The notes under the pieces were generated by a model that was given only the letters and a program-made list of their open reading frames with translations, searched no databases and was not told the origin of the DNA. The position numbers were made by a program, and so were the translations under genes. From the NCBI GenBank assembly GCA_049274895.1, contig JBASTM010000005.1, positions 1-64,000 on the forward strand: DNA of 64,000 nucleotides. Reading direction: 5' to 3'. Source of the DNA: JACQLN01 sp049274895. GTDB lineage: Bacteria; Patescibacteriota; Minisyncoccia; JACQLN01. The number at the start of each line of letters is the position of its first letter. Within the stretch, counting starts at the first letter, position 1. Of this stretch, positions 16,276-24,900 are shown one piece after another.

Positions 16276-17880
16276 ATGCCTAAAAACAAAAAAATTCTAT
16301 TAGCTATCCTATTTATAGCTGGATTTTTGCGCTTGGTCGGCCTTGGGTCAAGCGAGCTTTTGTTCGACGAAGCCCTTTATTCTTTCAGATCCATCGGCTG
16401 GCTGGATTACCTGGAAAGCGCCGTCCAAACCACGCCCGTGCAGTGGTTGGCCGATTCCGACTTGCCCGCATGGCAAAAATTATCCTTCCACGACCATCCC
16501 CCGCTTTTCTTTTTGATCCAGCGAATGTTTTTTAAAGTTTTCGGTGATTCATTATTGGCCTCCCGTCTACCCTCCGCGATTTTCGGCATAGCTTTTGTTT
16601 ACTTGATCTATCTTGTCGCCAAAAAACTGTTCGCATCGGCCACGGCCGGGCTTTTCGCCGCGCTGACGGCAACGGTAAGTTTGGCCCACGTTTCGGTTTC
16701 GCGACTCGCCATGATGGAATCGGTTTTATTCTTTTTTATTCTGCTCAATATTTATTATTTCTTAAAACTCCTGGACGATCGCAAACGCTGGCTGATGTTC
16801 GGTTTAACGCTGGGCCTCGCTTTTCTAACCAAATATATTACCGTATTTCTGATACCAACCTATTTAGTATTCCTGATGGTCCACCGGCGCGACGTCTTAA
16901 AAAACTCCAAACTGTATCTGGCCTTGATCGTATCGGTTCTGATTTTCTCGCCGGTAATAATCTACAACATCTATTCTTATAAAACCTTCGGCCATTTTGA
17001 CCTGCAATTCGCTTATCTCTTAAACCAAAAAACTCCTTGGCCCGTGGAGAGTTTCGGCGGCAAAACCCAGGATCCATTTTCCCAGATCGGCGAGAATCTA
17101 ACCAGTGTGTTTTCCTGGCCGTTCTTGGCGATATCATTGGCCGGCCTGGTTTTGACGCTGTGGAGGAAAGAATTAAGAAAACAATTGTCTCTGGTTCTGA
17201 TTTCTTTTTTATCCATAACCCTGCTTTTAACCCAGACCGGCTCGGCCATAAGATTCGTCTCGCTCTACATAATTCCATTCGCTTTTTTGATTGCAACGGC
17301 CTTCTTATTTTTCTGGCATAAAAAACCAAGGTTGACTGCTGTTGTCTGTGCCGTTTTTATCGCCTACGAATTATTTTTCACGGCGAAAACCATTTTCCTA
17401 AACCCGCCCGACTACGGCGTGGCCAAGTTGGATAAATATCTTGATTTGGTTTTTATGGGCGGCCGATCCGCAGCCATACCCACACACCCCAACCCGCACC
17501 TAGATAGAGTAATACAAAAATACGCCGCCGAAACGCCAGTCAAACTGACCCAACCGACTGGAATAATATATGACGACGATTTGGCCACCGGCCCGATGCT
17601 CTGGCTTTTTAGCCGCCGGCAGTATTATCATGCCATACCGATAATGAAATCAAGCCAATTTCAGGAGATGACTGAAAACAAAACCATCGGGCAACTAAAA
17701 AACTTTGATCTGTATTTTGTTAAAGCCGAAGCCGCCTCGCCCTTAAACCCCATCCGCGCCACTGATTACGCCGAACAGGTGGAGAATATGATTAAAGCCA
17801 ACAACCAAAAACCGGCTGTTGTCATAACCACCCGCGACGACCAGCTGGCTTTTGAGGTTTATAAATTTTCTCTCGAGTAA
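16276..17880 (+). CDS. Polytopic glycosyltransferase, PMT/ArnT (GT39/GT83) type
   Basis: 534 aa with about a dozen hydrophobic segments. The first extracytoplasmic loop carries the acidic ELLFDEALY (about residues 27-35) expected for the catalytic Asp-Glu of GT-C enzymes, and FHDHPPLFFLIQ fits the conserved loop of PMT/ArnT proteins. Such enzymes transfer a sugar from a polyprenyl-phosphate donor to protein or lipid outside the membrane; donor and acceptor cannot be inferred. The C-terminal about 140 residues form a soluble domain. It is convergent with msrB and 3 bases apart from it, and alone on the plus strand here. Confidence 0.88.
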   Translation: MPKNKKILLAILFIAGFLRLVGLGSSELLFDEALYSFRSIGWLDYLESAVQTTPVQWLADSDLPAWQKLSFHDHPPLFFLIQRMFFKVFGDSLLASRLPSAIFGIAFVYLIYLVAKKLFASATAGLFAALTATVSLAHVSVSRLAMMESVLFFFILLNIYYFLKLLDDRKRWLMFGLTLGLAFLTKYITVFLIPTYLVFLMVHRRDVLKNSKLYLALIVSVLIFSPVIIYNIYSYKTFGHFDLQFAYLLNQKTPWPVESFGGKTQDPFSQIGENLTSVFSWPFLAISLAGLVLTLWRKELRKQLSLVLISFLSITLLLTQTGSAIRFVSLYIIPFAFLIATAFLFFWHKKPRLTAVVCAVFIAYELFFTAKTIFLNPPDYGVAKLDKYLDLVFMGGRSAAIPTHPNPHLDRVIQKYAAETPVKLTQPTGIIYDDDLATGPMLWLFSRRQYYHAIPIMKSSQFQEMTENKTIGQLKNFDLYFVKAEAASPLNPIRATDYAEQVENMIKANNQKPAVVITTRDDQLAFEVYKFSLE

Positions 17881-17883
17881 CTG

Positions 17884-18249
17884 CTATTTTTTCTCCAAAT
17901 CCAAACAAACCGAGTTGATGCAATAACGCTGGCCGCCTTTGTCGGCCGGGCCATCGTCAAAAACATGGCCCAAGTGGGCGCCGCATTTTTTGCACACAAC
18001 TTCGATGCGCACCATGCCTGCGCTGGTGTCTTCCTTTAGTTCCACATTTTCCAAATTAGCGGGTTCCGAAAAACTGGGCCAGCCGGTGTCGGAATCAAAC
18101 TTGGCCTCCGAAGAAAACAGTTCGGCCCCGCAGACGGCGCATTTATACATACCCTTTTCGTGGCTGTTCACATATTTGCCGCTAAACGGCGCCTCGGTGC
18201 CTTTTTGGCGAGCTACTCGGTATAATTCAGGATCCAGTTTTTTATCCAT
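17884..18249 (-). CDS. msrB: Peptide-methionine (R)-S-oxide reductase
   Basis: 121 aa. Reduces the R-epimer of methionine sulfoxide in proteins. Two CxxC pairs bind zinc (CAVCGAE and CKKCGAHLGHV), the substrate motif is DTGWPSFSEP (about residues 54-63), and the catalytic nucleophile is Cys in RYCINSVCLD near the C-terminus. A stand-alone MsrB without MsrA is present. The stop codon is TAG. It sits between the glycosyltransferase and a family A repeat that lies upstream of its start. Confidence 0.95.
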   Translation of the reverse strand: MDKKLDPELYRVARQKGTEAPFSGKYVNSHEKGMYKCAVCGAELFSSEAKFDSDTGWPSFSEPANLENVELKEDTSAGMVRIEVVCKKCGAHLGHVFDDGPADKGGQRYCINSVCLDLEKK

Positions 18250-18267
18250 AGATATAACCCTAATCCA

Positions 18268-18362
18268 TCAAAACATCATTCCGAACTGCCCTCATGGAGA
18301 AGACCTTAATGTAGCATTATGATGAGAGGCTCCGTGACAGGCAGTGAGGGGTGATGTTTTGA
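18268..18362 (+). repeat. Structured repeat, family A copy 3
   Basis: Outer arms TCAAAACATCATTCC (18268-18282) and GGGGTGATGTTTTGA (18348-18362) pair with G-T wobbles. Inner CTGCC pairs with GGCAG and CATGGAG with CTCCGTG. The internal GGAGAAGAC, TTAATGT and ATGATGAGAGGCTCC blocks match copy 1 almost base for base. It lies between the hydrolase 3' end and the msrB start. Confidence 0.85.
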
Positions 18363-18373
18363 CGGAATAAAAA

Positions 18374-18424
18374 CTATTTTAAGTATAAATCAAAAAACTC
18401 CGCGGTTCTTTGCATCACTAACGG
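18374..18424 (-). pseudogene. Orphaned C-terminal tail of the alpha/beta hydrolase
   Basis: In the same reading frame as the upstream hydrolase and directly after its TAG, these bases encode PLVMQRTAEFFDLYLK and then TAG. This fits the family's usual final helix. A single G-to-A change (TGG to TAG) would explain the split. Confidence 0.7.
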
Positions 18425-19378
18425 CTAAGCGAAAGTAAATTCGTGGGGCTCGTCCTGATAAGTATAGTAAGTAACGTCCTTTTTATTTTCCTTGAGTTTG
18501 TTTACCAATTTGTCCGACCAGGCCACGGGCACCGATTCGTCTTGGTCGCCGTGATGAATTAAAATGGGCGATTGGATTTTATCCAAAAAGTTTATAGCCG
18601 AGATATTGTTCCAAAACTCCAAATTGTCCTCGGGCGAGCCGTAAGTCTCCAATATCTTTTGAGCCAGCTCCGGCCGATGGTCACCCCATTTTTCAAAATT
18701 ATCCCGCCAGTCAATTGATACCGGCGCCAACAACACCACGGCTTTAACCAGATCAGGCCTCGTTACCAAAACATTGAGGCCAACCCCACCGCCCATGGAA
18801 TGACCCAGCATGCTGATATTGTTTTTATCCAACTGAATCAAGCCGGAATTTTTGACGGCATAAATAGCATTGATTACATCTTCCAAATAACCCAGCCGGA
18901 ACTCTAAATCAGCTTGGGAATCCTTACTGGAAAAAGCATGATTGCGGTAGTCGGAATGCACCACCGCGTAGCCCCGGCGGGCTAAATAATCCTGTTCACG
19001 CTTTAAGCCTCGGCCGTTGGTGTAAATAGCGGGGTCGATATAGCCGTGATTCAAAATCAAAACCGGCCAAGGCCCGGGGCCGTGAGGCAGGTTCATAATA
19101 CCCGATATGGTTAAGTTGCCGCTTTTATAGGTAATAAAATAACGGGTATAAGCTTCGTTTTGAGCGAGTATTTGCCCAAGTTTCAATTCCCGCCCATCGT
19201 ATTCTTTGGCGGCATAAGCGGGCAGCGAAACCGGATGTATTTGCGGCGGAGCCGAAGCGACCGAAGAAACATCGCCCATCACCTTACTGGGCCAGCCCTG
19301 GCCCCAAGCCAGCCAAGATAAAACCAGCGCCCCCGCGAGCGCCGACGATATAATTACATATTTGTATCGCAAAACCAT
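18425..19378 (-). CDS. Alpha/beta hydrolase (S9-like), truncated by an in-frame amber codon
   Basis: 317 aa from the ATG at 19378 (MVLRYKYVIISSALAGALV), with an N-terminal signal anchor. The catalytic triad is visible: Ser in MLGHSMGGGVG, Asp in IHHGDQDESVP and His in DEPHEFTF. The oxyanion segment is LNHGYIDP. Members are prolyl-oligopeptidase-like or acyl esterases acting outside the membrane; the substrate is unknown. The frame stops at a TAG just after EFTFA, yet downstream the same frame reads PLVMQRTAEFFDLYLK to a second TAG at 18374-18376. That is the normal C-terminal helix of this family, where a Trp (TGG) is expected at the TAG. The triad is intact, so the shortened protein may still work. 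Confidence 0.85.
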   Translation of the reverse strand: MVLRYKYVIISSALAGALVLSWLAWGQGWPSKVMGDVSSVASAPPQIHPVSLPAYAAKEYDGRELKLGQILAQNEAYTRYFITYKSGNLTISGIMNLPHGPGPWPVLILNHGYIDPAIYTNGRGLKREQDYLARRGYAVVHSDYRNHAFSSKDSQADLEFRLGYLEDVINAIYAVKNSGLIQLDKNNISMLGHSMGGGVGLNVLVTRPDLVKAVVLLAPVSIDWRDNFEKWGDHRPELAQKILETYGSPEDNLEFWNNISAINFLDKIQSPILIHHGDQDESVPVAWSDKLVNKLKENKKDVTYYTYQDEPHEFTFA

Positions 19379-19469
19379 AGCGTTTTCTATAATAACAAAC
19401 AACACCACAATCACAACATCCTGACATCCTTAAGAATGTTGGTATGTTATTCTGTTCTAGCTCACCTTC

Positions 19470-19513
19470 TTAATCCCCACACCGATTTCGTAGCCGGAAT
19501 GATTCCAGGTTTT
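19470..19513. repeat. 44-bp direct repeat, left copy (duplicated ileS 3' end)
   Basis: Identical over 44 bases to 21994-22037, which is the true 3' end of ileS. On the minus strand it still reads KTWNHSGYEIGVGIKK and then VS and a stop. It marks the left edge of the inserted cassette, and the MoaD-like stop codon (19510-19512) overlaps its first bases. Confidence 0.92.
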
Positions 19514-19772
19514 ATATAGAGAAGGTTATTTTGTCTCCCTCTCGAAGAAGCTCGTATTCTGTCGGCGGATGGCCGTTGAGCGCCATCGCTAATCTGCCCG
19601 GCGGATACCGTTTTTGGATTTCGGGATAAGAAGTAAAAATACTATGTAAAAGAAAAACAAACGGCGCATTTTCACTCATCATAATTTTAATTTTTGTTTG
19701 CCCCGTGATTGCTTCCATAACTGGATCAAATTCAATAAACACACTGACTGGTTTTAACATTTCTCTATCCAT
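19510..19772 (-). CDS. MoaD/ThiS-like beta-grasp protein without GG tail
   Basis: About 86 aa from the ATG at 19772 (MDREMLKPVSVFIEFDP); a start at 19760 (MLKPVSV) is also possible. The pattern fits the ubiquitin-like beta-grasp fold of MoaD/ThiS: an N-terminal strand, a helix (NAPFVFLLHSIFTSYPEIQKRY), and a final block LAMALNGHPPTEYELLREGDKITF, where LNG and the EGD-x-I turn are typical. It ends in SI instead of the GlyGly needed for activation by E1-like enzymes, so it is probably not a sulfur carrier. It lies inside the cassette bounded by the 44-bp repeats, and its stop overlaps the left repeat. It is divergent from the LexA-methyltransferase gene. Confidence 0.6.
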
Positions 19773-19879
19773 ACACATATAATATAGTCTTTTAAGCATC
19801 CGGCAAAACAAAATCCCAACAAATTTGGAGCCTGACTGCTTAATTGTGGATAACTTTCGGTTAATTTTCGGCATCATAA

Positions 19880-19900
19880 ATGATAAAATTATATTATCAT
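19880..19900. promoter_or_regulatory. Candidate operator overlapping the start of the LexA-HTH methyltransferase gene
   Basis: ATGATAA (19880-19886) and TTATCAT (19894-19900) form an exact inverted repeat with a 7-base spacer, and the second arm overlaps the ATG at 19899. The gene product carries a LexA-type winged helix, so autorepression is a reasonable inference. It is not a canonical SOS box. Confidence 0.45.
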
Positions 19901-20960
19901 GCCTACTATAACCCCAAAGCAAAAACAGGTTCTTGATTTTACGTCCGCTTTCATAAAAAATGAGGGCTTTGCTCCTTCAATAAACGAGATAAAAAATAAT
20001 CTAGGGCTCAAATCCGTTGCCACCATACATCAACATCTTCAAGCTCTTGAAAAAAAAGGTTACATAAAAAGAGAAAAAAACCAAAAAAGACACCTGGAAA
20101 TAGTCGCTGAAATACCGCTGGTTATTAAGCCAGAAAAAATCGCCGACCAGACTAAAAAATACGACGCCTTACCCTTAAACCAAATAATCTGCGGAGACGC
20201 TGTAGAAGAATTAAAAAAAATACCCGATAATTCAATAGACTTAGTAGTAACCTCGCCTCCTTACGATGAAATTAGAAAATATAATGGCTTTAGTTTTGAT
20301 CTACACAAAACAGGAATGGAATTATTTAGAATACTTAAAAATGGCGGGGTGGCAGCTATGGTTATACAGGATCAAACCAAAAGTTTTGCAAAAACCCTGA
20401 CATCTTTTAGAACAATCGTAGATTGGGTAGACAATATAGGTTTTCGGCTATTTGAAAACGTAATTTATAGGAAATACGGCACTGAAGGAGCGTGGTGGAA
20501 ACACAGATTTAGAGTGGACCACGAATATATGCCTATTTTTATTAAAGGTGAAAGGCCTCAATATTTTAATAAAGAACCATTAAAAGTGCCGTCAAAACAT
20601 GGTGGAAAAGTGATGACTGGAAGTGGTAATAGAAGAACGGATGGTAAGACAACAAAAACCGTCACGAGGATCATAAACCAAATGAAGTGCAGAGGAACTA
20701 TTTGGGATTACTTAAACGCTGGAGATAAAAACCCACTAAAAAGAAAACATCCCGCCGTCTTTCCAGATAAAATACCTTTTGATTTTATCCAATGTTTTTG
20801 TCCTCCAAACGGTATTGTTTTAGATCCATTCATCGGCAGCGGATCAACCTCTGTATCAGCTAAAAAATTAAATAGAAACTTTATAGGAATCGATTTATCA
20901 AAAGAATACTGTGATTTAGCTCAAAAAAGGTTGGGTGAGACGCTTATTACGCTTTTATAG
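19899..20960 (+). CDS. LexA-type HTH fused to a beta-class DNA methyltransferase
   Basis: 353 aa. Residues 1 to about 66 match the LexA winged-helix domain (TPKQKQVLDF, FAPSINEIKNNLGLKS, TIHQHLQALEKKGYIKR). The LexA S24 peptidase is absent. Instead a DNA methyltransferase follows: motif IV TSPPY (about residue 117) precedes the SAM-binding DPFIGSGST (about 308), the order of beta-class N4-cytosine/N6-adenine enzymes. SPPY favours N4-methylcytosine but does not prove it. The gene is AT-rich against its surroundings and lies in the cassette bounded by 44-bp ileS repeats. It is convergent with the 338-aa gene, with stop codons adjacent. The likely role is the modification half of a restriction-like system with built-in DNA-binding control; the HTH may serve autoregulation. 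Confidence 0.9.
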   Translation: MPTITPKQKQVLDFTSAFIKNEGFAPSINEIKNNLGLKSVATIHQHLQALEKKGYIKREKNQKRHLEIVAEIPLVIKPEKIADQTKKYDALPLNQIICGDAVEELKKIPDNSIDLVVTSPPYDEIRKYNGFSFDLHKTGMELFRILKNGGVAAMVIQDQTKSFAKTLTSFRTIVDWVDNIGFRLFENVIYRKYGTEGAWWKHRFRVDHEYMPIFIKGERPQYFNKEPLKVPSKHGGKVMTGSGNRRTDGKTTKTVTRIINQMKCRGTIWDYLNAGDKNPLKRKHPAVFPDKIPFDFIQCFCPPNGIVLDPFIGSGSTSVSAKKLNRNFIGIDLSKEYCDLAQKRLGETLITLL

Positions 20961-21977
20961 CTAATATAGCTTGTCTGGTTTTTCCAATGTATATTCAATA
21001 TTTTGACCAGTTGTCATTGCCCAAGTAAGTGGTTTCTTAGACATTAGTTCCTCAAAGTTTTTATTATTCAAACTGATTCTGCTACCAGCAAAATCGCCCT
21101 TAGTAAATTTATACAAAACTAAGTCTGACCAACTCCATAGATCTTCAATATACTGCCAATCGGTAAGCGTAGATAACAGCTCAATAAATTTTTCCGATCT
21201 TTCTTTTGCTTCTGGCTTAATATCATAAAAAGAACCACGCTTTATAATATTTGTCGGGTAACCATCCGTTTCTGATATTCTCAATCTGTCCCCTCTTTCA
21301 CCTGCAACACTGATAATATCTCTTTTTTTGAAAAAATCGTCCATTGCTTTCATAAGAGAAAAGACACTATATTTTTCATTTTCAAAAATATACTTAAGTG
21401 GACTATTGTTTTCATTAGCCATTAGATAATTTAACCAATTCAAAACATTTTCCGGATACTTAAATAAAACGTTGAAGGTTCCATCAGTAAAAAGTAAAGG
21501 ACATATAGCAGACTCGGGTATTATAATCTTCTTGCTCGAGCCAACTATACCAATCAATAAATGTATTGTAGCTAAAGGATATTTCAGACGAAACTCTCTA
21601 TAACCATCATAATTCCTTAAATTATTGGGCTGGATACAGTTTTTATAGTTATCCCAGTTTATCGGTTTCTTATTCTTATTATATTGAACCATGTGATGGC
21701 CAACACTTCTTATTTCTTTCCTAAAGACCTCCATATCTAAAAACACACAATCACTAGCGGAAACATTCTTTTTTAACAACATCACTTTACCATCGTAAAA
21801 ACCTTTTATTTTCCATCCTAAAAAATTACTCATAAATAACCCACAGAGTAAACCATCACTATCTGGACTCAGAATACAATTATGATCATCCTCAATAATC
21901 CAAGGAAAATTTTTTATAATCTCTTTGTAATCAATTTGCTCTGATTTATTCTCTAACAACTCCTGTATTTTTGACAT
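20961..21977 (-). CDS. Unknown protein paired with the methyltransferase; DHH-phosphoesterase-like motifs
   Basis: 338 aa, not confidently recognised. The N-terminal third carries LSPDSDGLLCGLFMSNF (about residue 36), VFLDMEVFR and SVGHHMVQY (about residue 92). The spacing and residues recall DHH phosphoesterases (DxDG, a second acidic motif, then DHH/GHH), which would make it a metal-dependent nuclease or phosphodiesterase. The C-terminal two thirds are AT-rich, Lys/Asn-rich and lack a known motif. No PD-(D/E)xK or HNH signature is seen. It shares the cassette and low GC with the LexA-methyltransferase, and its stop directly abuts that gene's stop. By position it is the candidate effector or restriction partner. 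The function is inferred. Confidence 0.8.
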   Translation of the reverse strand: MSKIQELLENKSEQIDYKEIIKNFPWIIEDDHNCILSPDSDGLLCGLFMSNFLGWKIKGFYDGKVMLLKKNVSASDCVFLDMEVFRKEIRSVGHHMVQYNKNKKPINWDNYKNCIQPNNLRNYDGYREFRLKYPLATIHLLIGIVGSSKKIIIPESAICPLLFTDGTFNVLFKYPENVLNWLNYLMANENNSPLKYIFENEKYSVFSLMKAMDDFFKKRDIISVAGERGDRLRISETDGYPTNIIKRGSFYDIKPEAKERSEKFIELLSTLTDWQYIEDLWSWSDLVLYKFTKGDFAGSRISLNNKNFEELMSKKPLTWAMTTGQNIEYTLEKPDKLY

Positions 21978-21983
21978 ATCGCT

Positions 21984-24900
21984 CTAGACCTTTTTAATCC
22001 CCACACCGATTTCGTAGCCGGAATGATTCCAGGTTTTGTGGACCAGAAAATTGTCGTTCTCGGCAATACCAAAATGGATTTGACTGGAACGGGTTTCGGA
22101 TTTGATAACCTGCTCCCAACGGGAAAGAAACTCTTGAAAGTTCTGGTTTTGGCGGATGTCGTAATACAAAATTATTTTATCTTCGGGCGTTAAGCCGGCC
22201 TCTTTGCGCATATCGTTGATGTTGCGCGTCAGTTCGCGCACCAAACCCTCTTCTTTCAGCTCGGCGGTGAGTTCGGTATCCAGAACCACTGTGTCTTTGG
22301 CTATTTTGCGGTCGGCCAGAACTTTTTTAACATTCAATTCCGAAGCCACCAAATACAAAACGTCCCCAATCAAATTGTAATCCGCAGGTGAAAGATATAA
22401 GGCGTTTAAGGGCTGGCGGACTCTGATGCCGGTTCTAGCCCGCTCGGCCAGGCCCAAAGCCACAAGTTCGCGGGCTTTATCCATCACCCGCATTATTTCC
22501 GATTTCTTAGCCGACTTTGACGCCTTGGGCCAACTCTCCAAATGAACAGATTCTAAGTTACAAGTTACAGGTTTTAAGTTCTTGAGATTTTGATAAAGCC
22601 ATTCGGCCAAAAACGGCGTGAACGGTGAGAGTAAAATCGAGACACGTCTTAAAACCTCCGCCAAGGTTCGTTGGGCGGCCAGTTTTTCTCCGTCCATATT
22701 TTGTTTTTGAAACTTGCGTCTGGACCTGCGGATATACCAATTGGAAAGTTCATCCACAAATTCCTCAATGTCCCGCGCGGCCGAAGTTACACTGTAAGCA
22801 TCAAGATGCTTAGCCGCGTCTGATTCCAAATCTGCCAAGCGCTCCAAAATCCAGCTGTCTAAAATATCCGGCCGGGCGGCCAGCGAGGCCGGAGCGTCGT
22901 CATAATAAGTTTCCAAAAAGAGATAGGAGTTAACTAGAGTATCAACAAAGCGGCGTTTTTTGGTCTCAAGGTCGCGCAGATTAAAAAGTTTGTTGTCGCC
23001 GGGCGTGTTTACGGTATAAAAATACCAGCGCATCACGTCAAAACCGACTTTCTCGCCTACCAGCCACGGATCCACCATGTTGCCTTTAGATTTAGACATC
23101 TTTTCACCCTTATCATCCAGAACATGGTTTAAGCTGATGACATTCTTAAAAGGCGCGCCTTGGCCCAAGGCGGTAGCTACAGCCACAAGCGTGTAAAACC
23201 AGCCGCGGGTTTGATCTATAGCTTCACAAATGTAATCCGCCGGGAAAAGATTTTTGGAAGCCCAGGGCATCGCTCCCGAATCAAACCAGACATCTATAAG
23301 ATCCTTGACGCGCTCCATCCTGGACGAACATTGGGGACACTTGAGAAAAACAGCATCCACATACGGCCGATGTAGATCAAGATTGCCTTCAGCATCGTAA
23401 GGCCAGTTGTTGATTTTGAACTCGGTAAATTCGGCCGTGTCCAAAACCAGTTTGGATTTTTTCACGGCCGATTGGTAAGCGAGTTCAGTTTCGTCAGAAC
23501 CGTATATCCCGCCCGAAGTTTGGATCAAAAACAAAGGGTCCATATGGCTAACCACGATAATTTTTTTACCCGGATGCTTATGGGAAACATCGGCCGTAAA
23601 ATCACGCACCCTGCGGGCCACGTCCAACCACGACTCCCCCTGCGGCGGTGAGTGCACAAATCTGTCTTTGAAAGAACTGAAATAGTTACGGTAGGCCTCA
23701 ACCGCTTGTCCGCTAAACTGACCGGTGTCTATTTCGCGCAAGCGCGGATCAAAAATTATGTTTTTTGTTTTAAGCTCATCAGCCACAATCTGCGCCGTCT
23801 CCCGGGCGCGCAGCAGGTCCGATGAATACACCGCCGTTGCTTTCTCTTTACCCAGACCCAACTTAATTTTCTTGGCTGCCGCTTCAACCTGCTTGCGGCC
23901 GCGCTCGGTCAGCGGATTCAATTTCTGTTCGGGATAAGAACTGCAAAAACCTTTAAGATTGGACTCGGCCTCGCCGTGGCGCATTAAAATCAAAGTGGCC
24001 GGCGCATCGGTGCGGTTTTTATTCAAATCGTCCAACGATCCAGCCACCAACCGGTGATCACATTTCCGGCATTCCCAAACCGGCAAGGGCGTGCCCCAGT
24101 AACGCTCGCGGCTGACGGCCCAATCTTTTACCTCGCGCAGCCACTCACCAAACCGGCCTTCTTTTAAGTGTTCCGGCACCCAATTTATTTTCTGATTATT
24201 TTTAATAAGCTCACGCCTTAAAGCCGACATTTTTATAAACCAGCTCTCCTTGGCGTAATAAATTAAGGGCGATTGGCAACGCCAACAGAAAGGGTATTCG
24301 TGGCTGTAATCGGCTTCGTTAAAAAGCAAATTCTGTTTTTTTAAGTAAAATAGAATCGCTTTTTCCGTTAGCATGTCTTTCCGGCCCTCGCTGACAACAG
24401 GCAAACCGGCCACGATGGGAACTGATTTTATAAACACACCTTCGCGATCCACGGTGTGAAACTTAGGCAAACCGTGCCGCGCACCCAATTCAAAATCATC
24501 CGCGCCGTACATTACCGCGGTGTGGACTAGGCCCGTGCCTTCTTGGGTGCTTACAAAATCGGCGGGATAGACCTTATAAGATTGTGGCGACACCAACTCT
24601 TTGATCTTAAAAAGTGGTTCATACGACAACTTAGCCACTTCACTGGCTTTTAGATCTTTGATAATTTTGTAATCGCGATTGCCAAAAACTTTAGCCGCCA
24701 AATCTTTGGCTAAAATATATTTCTCGCCGTCCGATTCCACCTCTACATAGTTGATTTTGGAGCCGACGGCCAAAGCCACGTTGCCCGGCAAAGTCCAGGG
24801 CGTGGTCGTCCAGGCCAAAAGATAAGTATCGGCTAAGCCCTTGACTTTGAACTTTACGGTAACTGATTTGTCGGTGACGGTTTCGTAGCCCTGAGCCACT

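Noticed and set aside
18374..19378. Amber codon recoding in this genome
   Set aside because: TAG ends metG and msrB normally, so a single in-frame TAG in the hydrolase is better explained as mutation.
19470..22037. Classical type II restriction endonuclease or integrase in the cassette
   Set aside because: No PD-(D/E)xK, HNH, tyrosine or serine recombinase motif was seen in any of the three genes.
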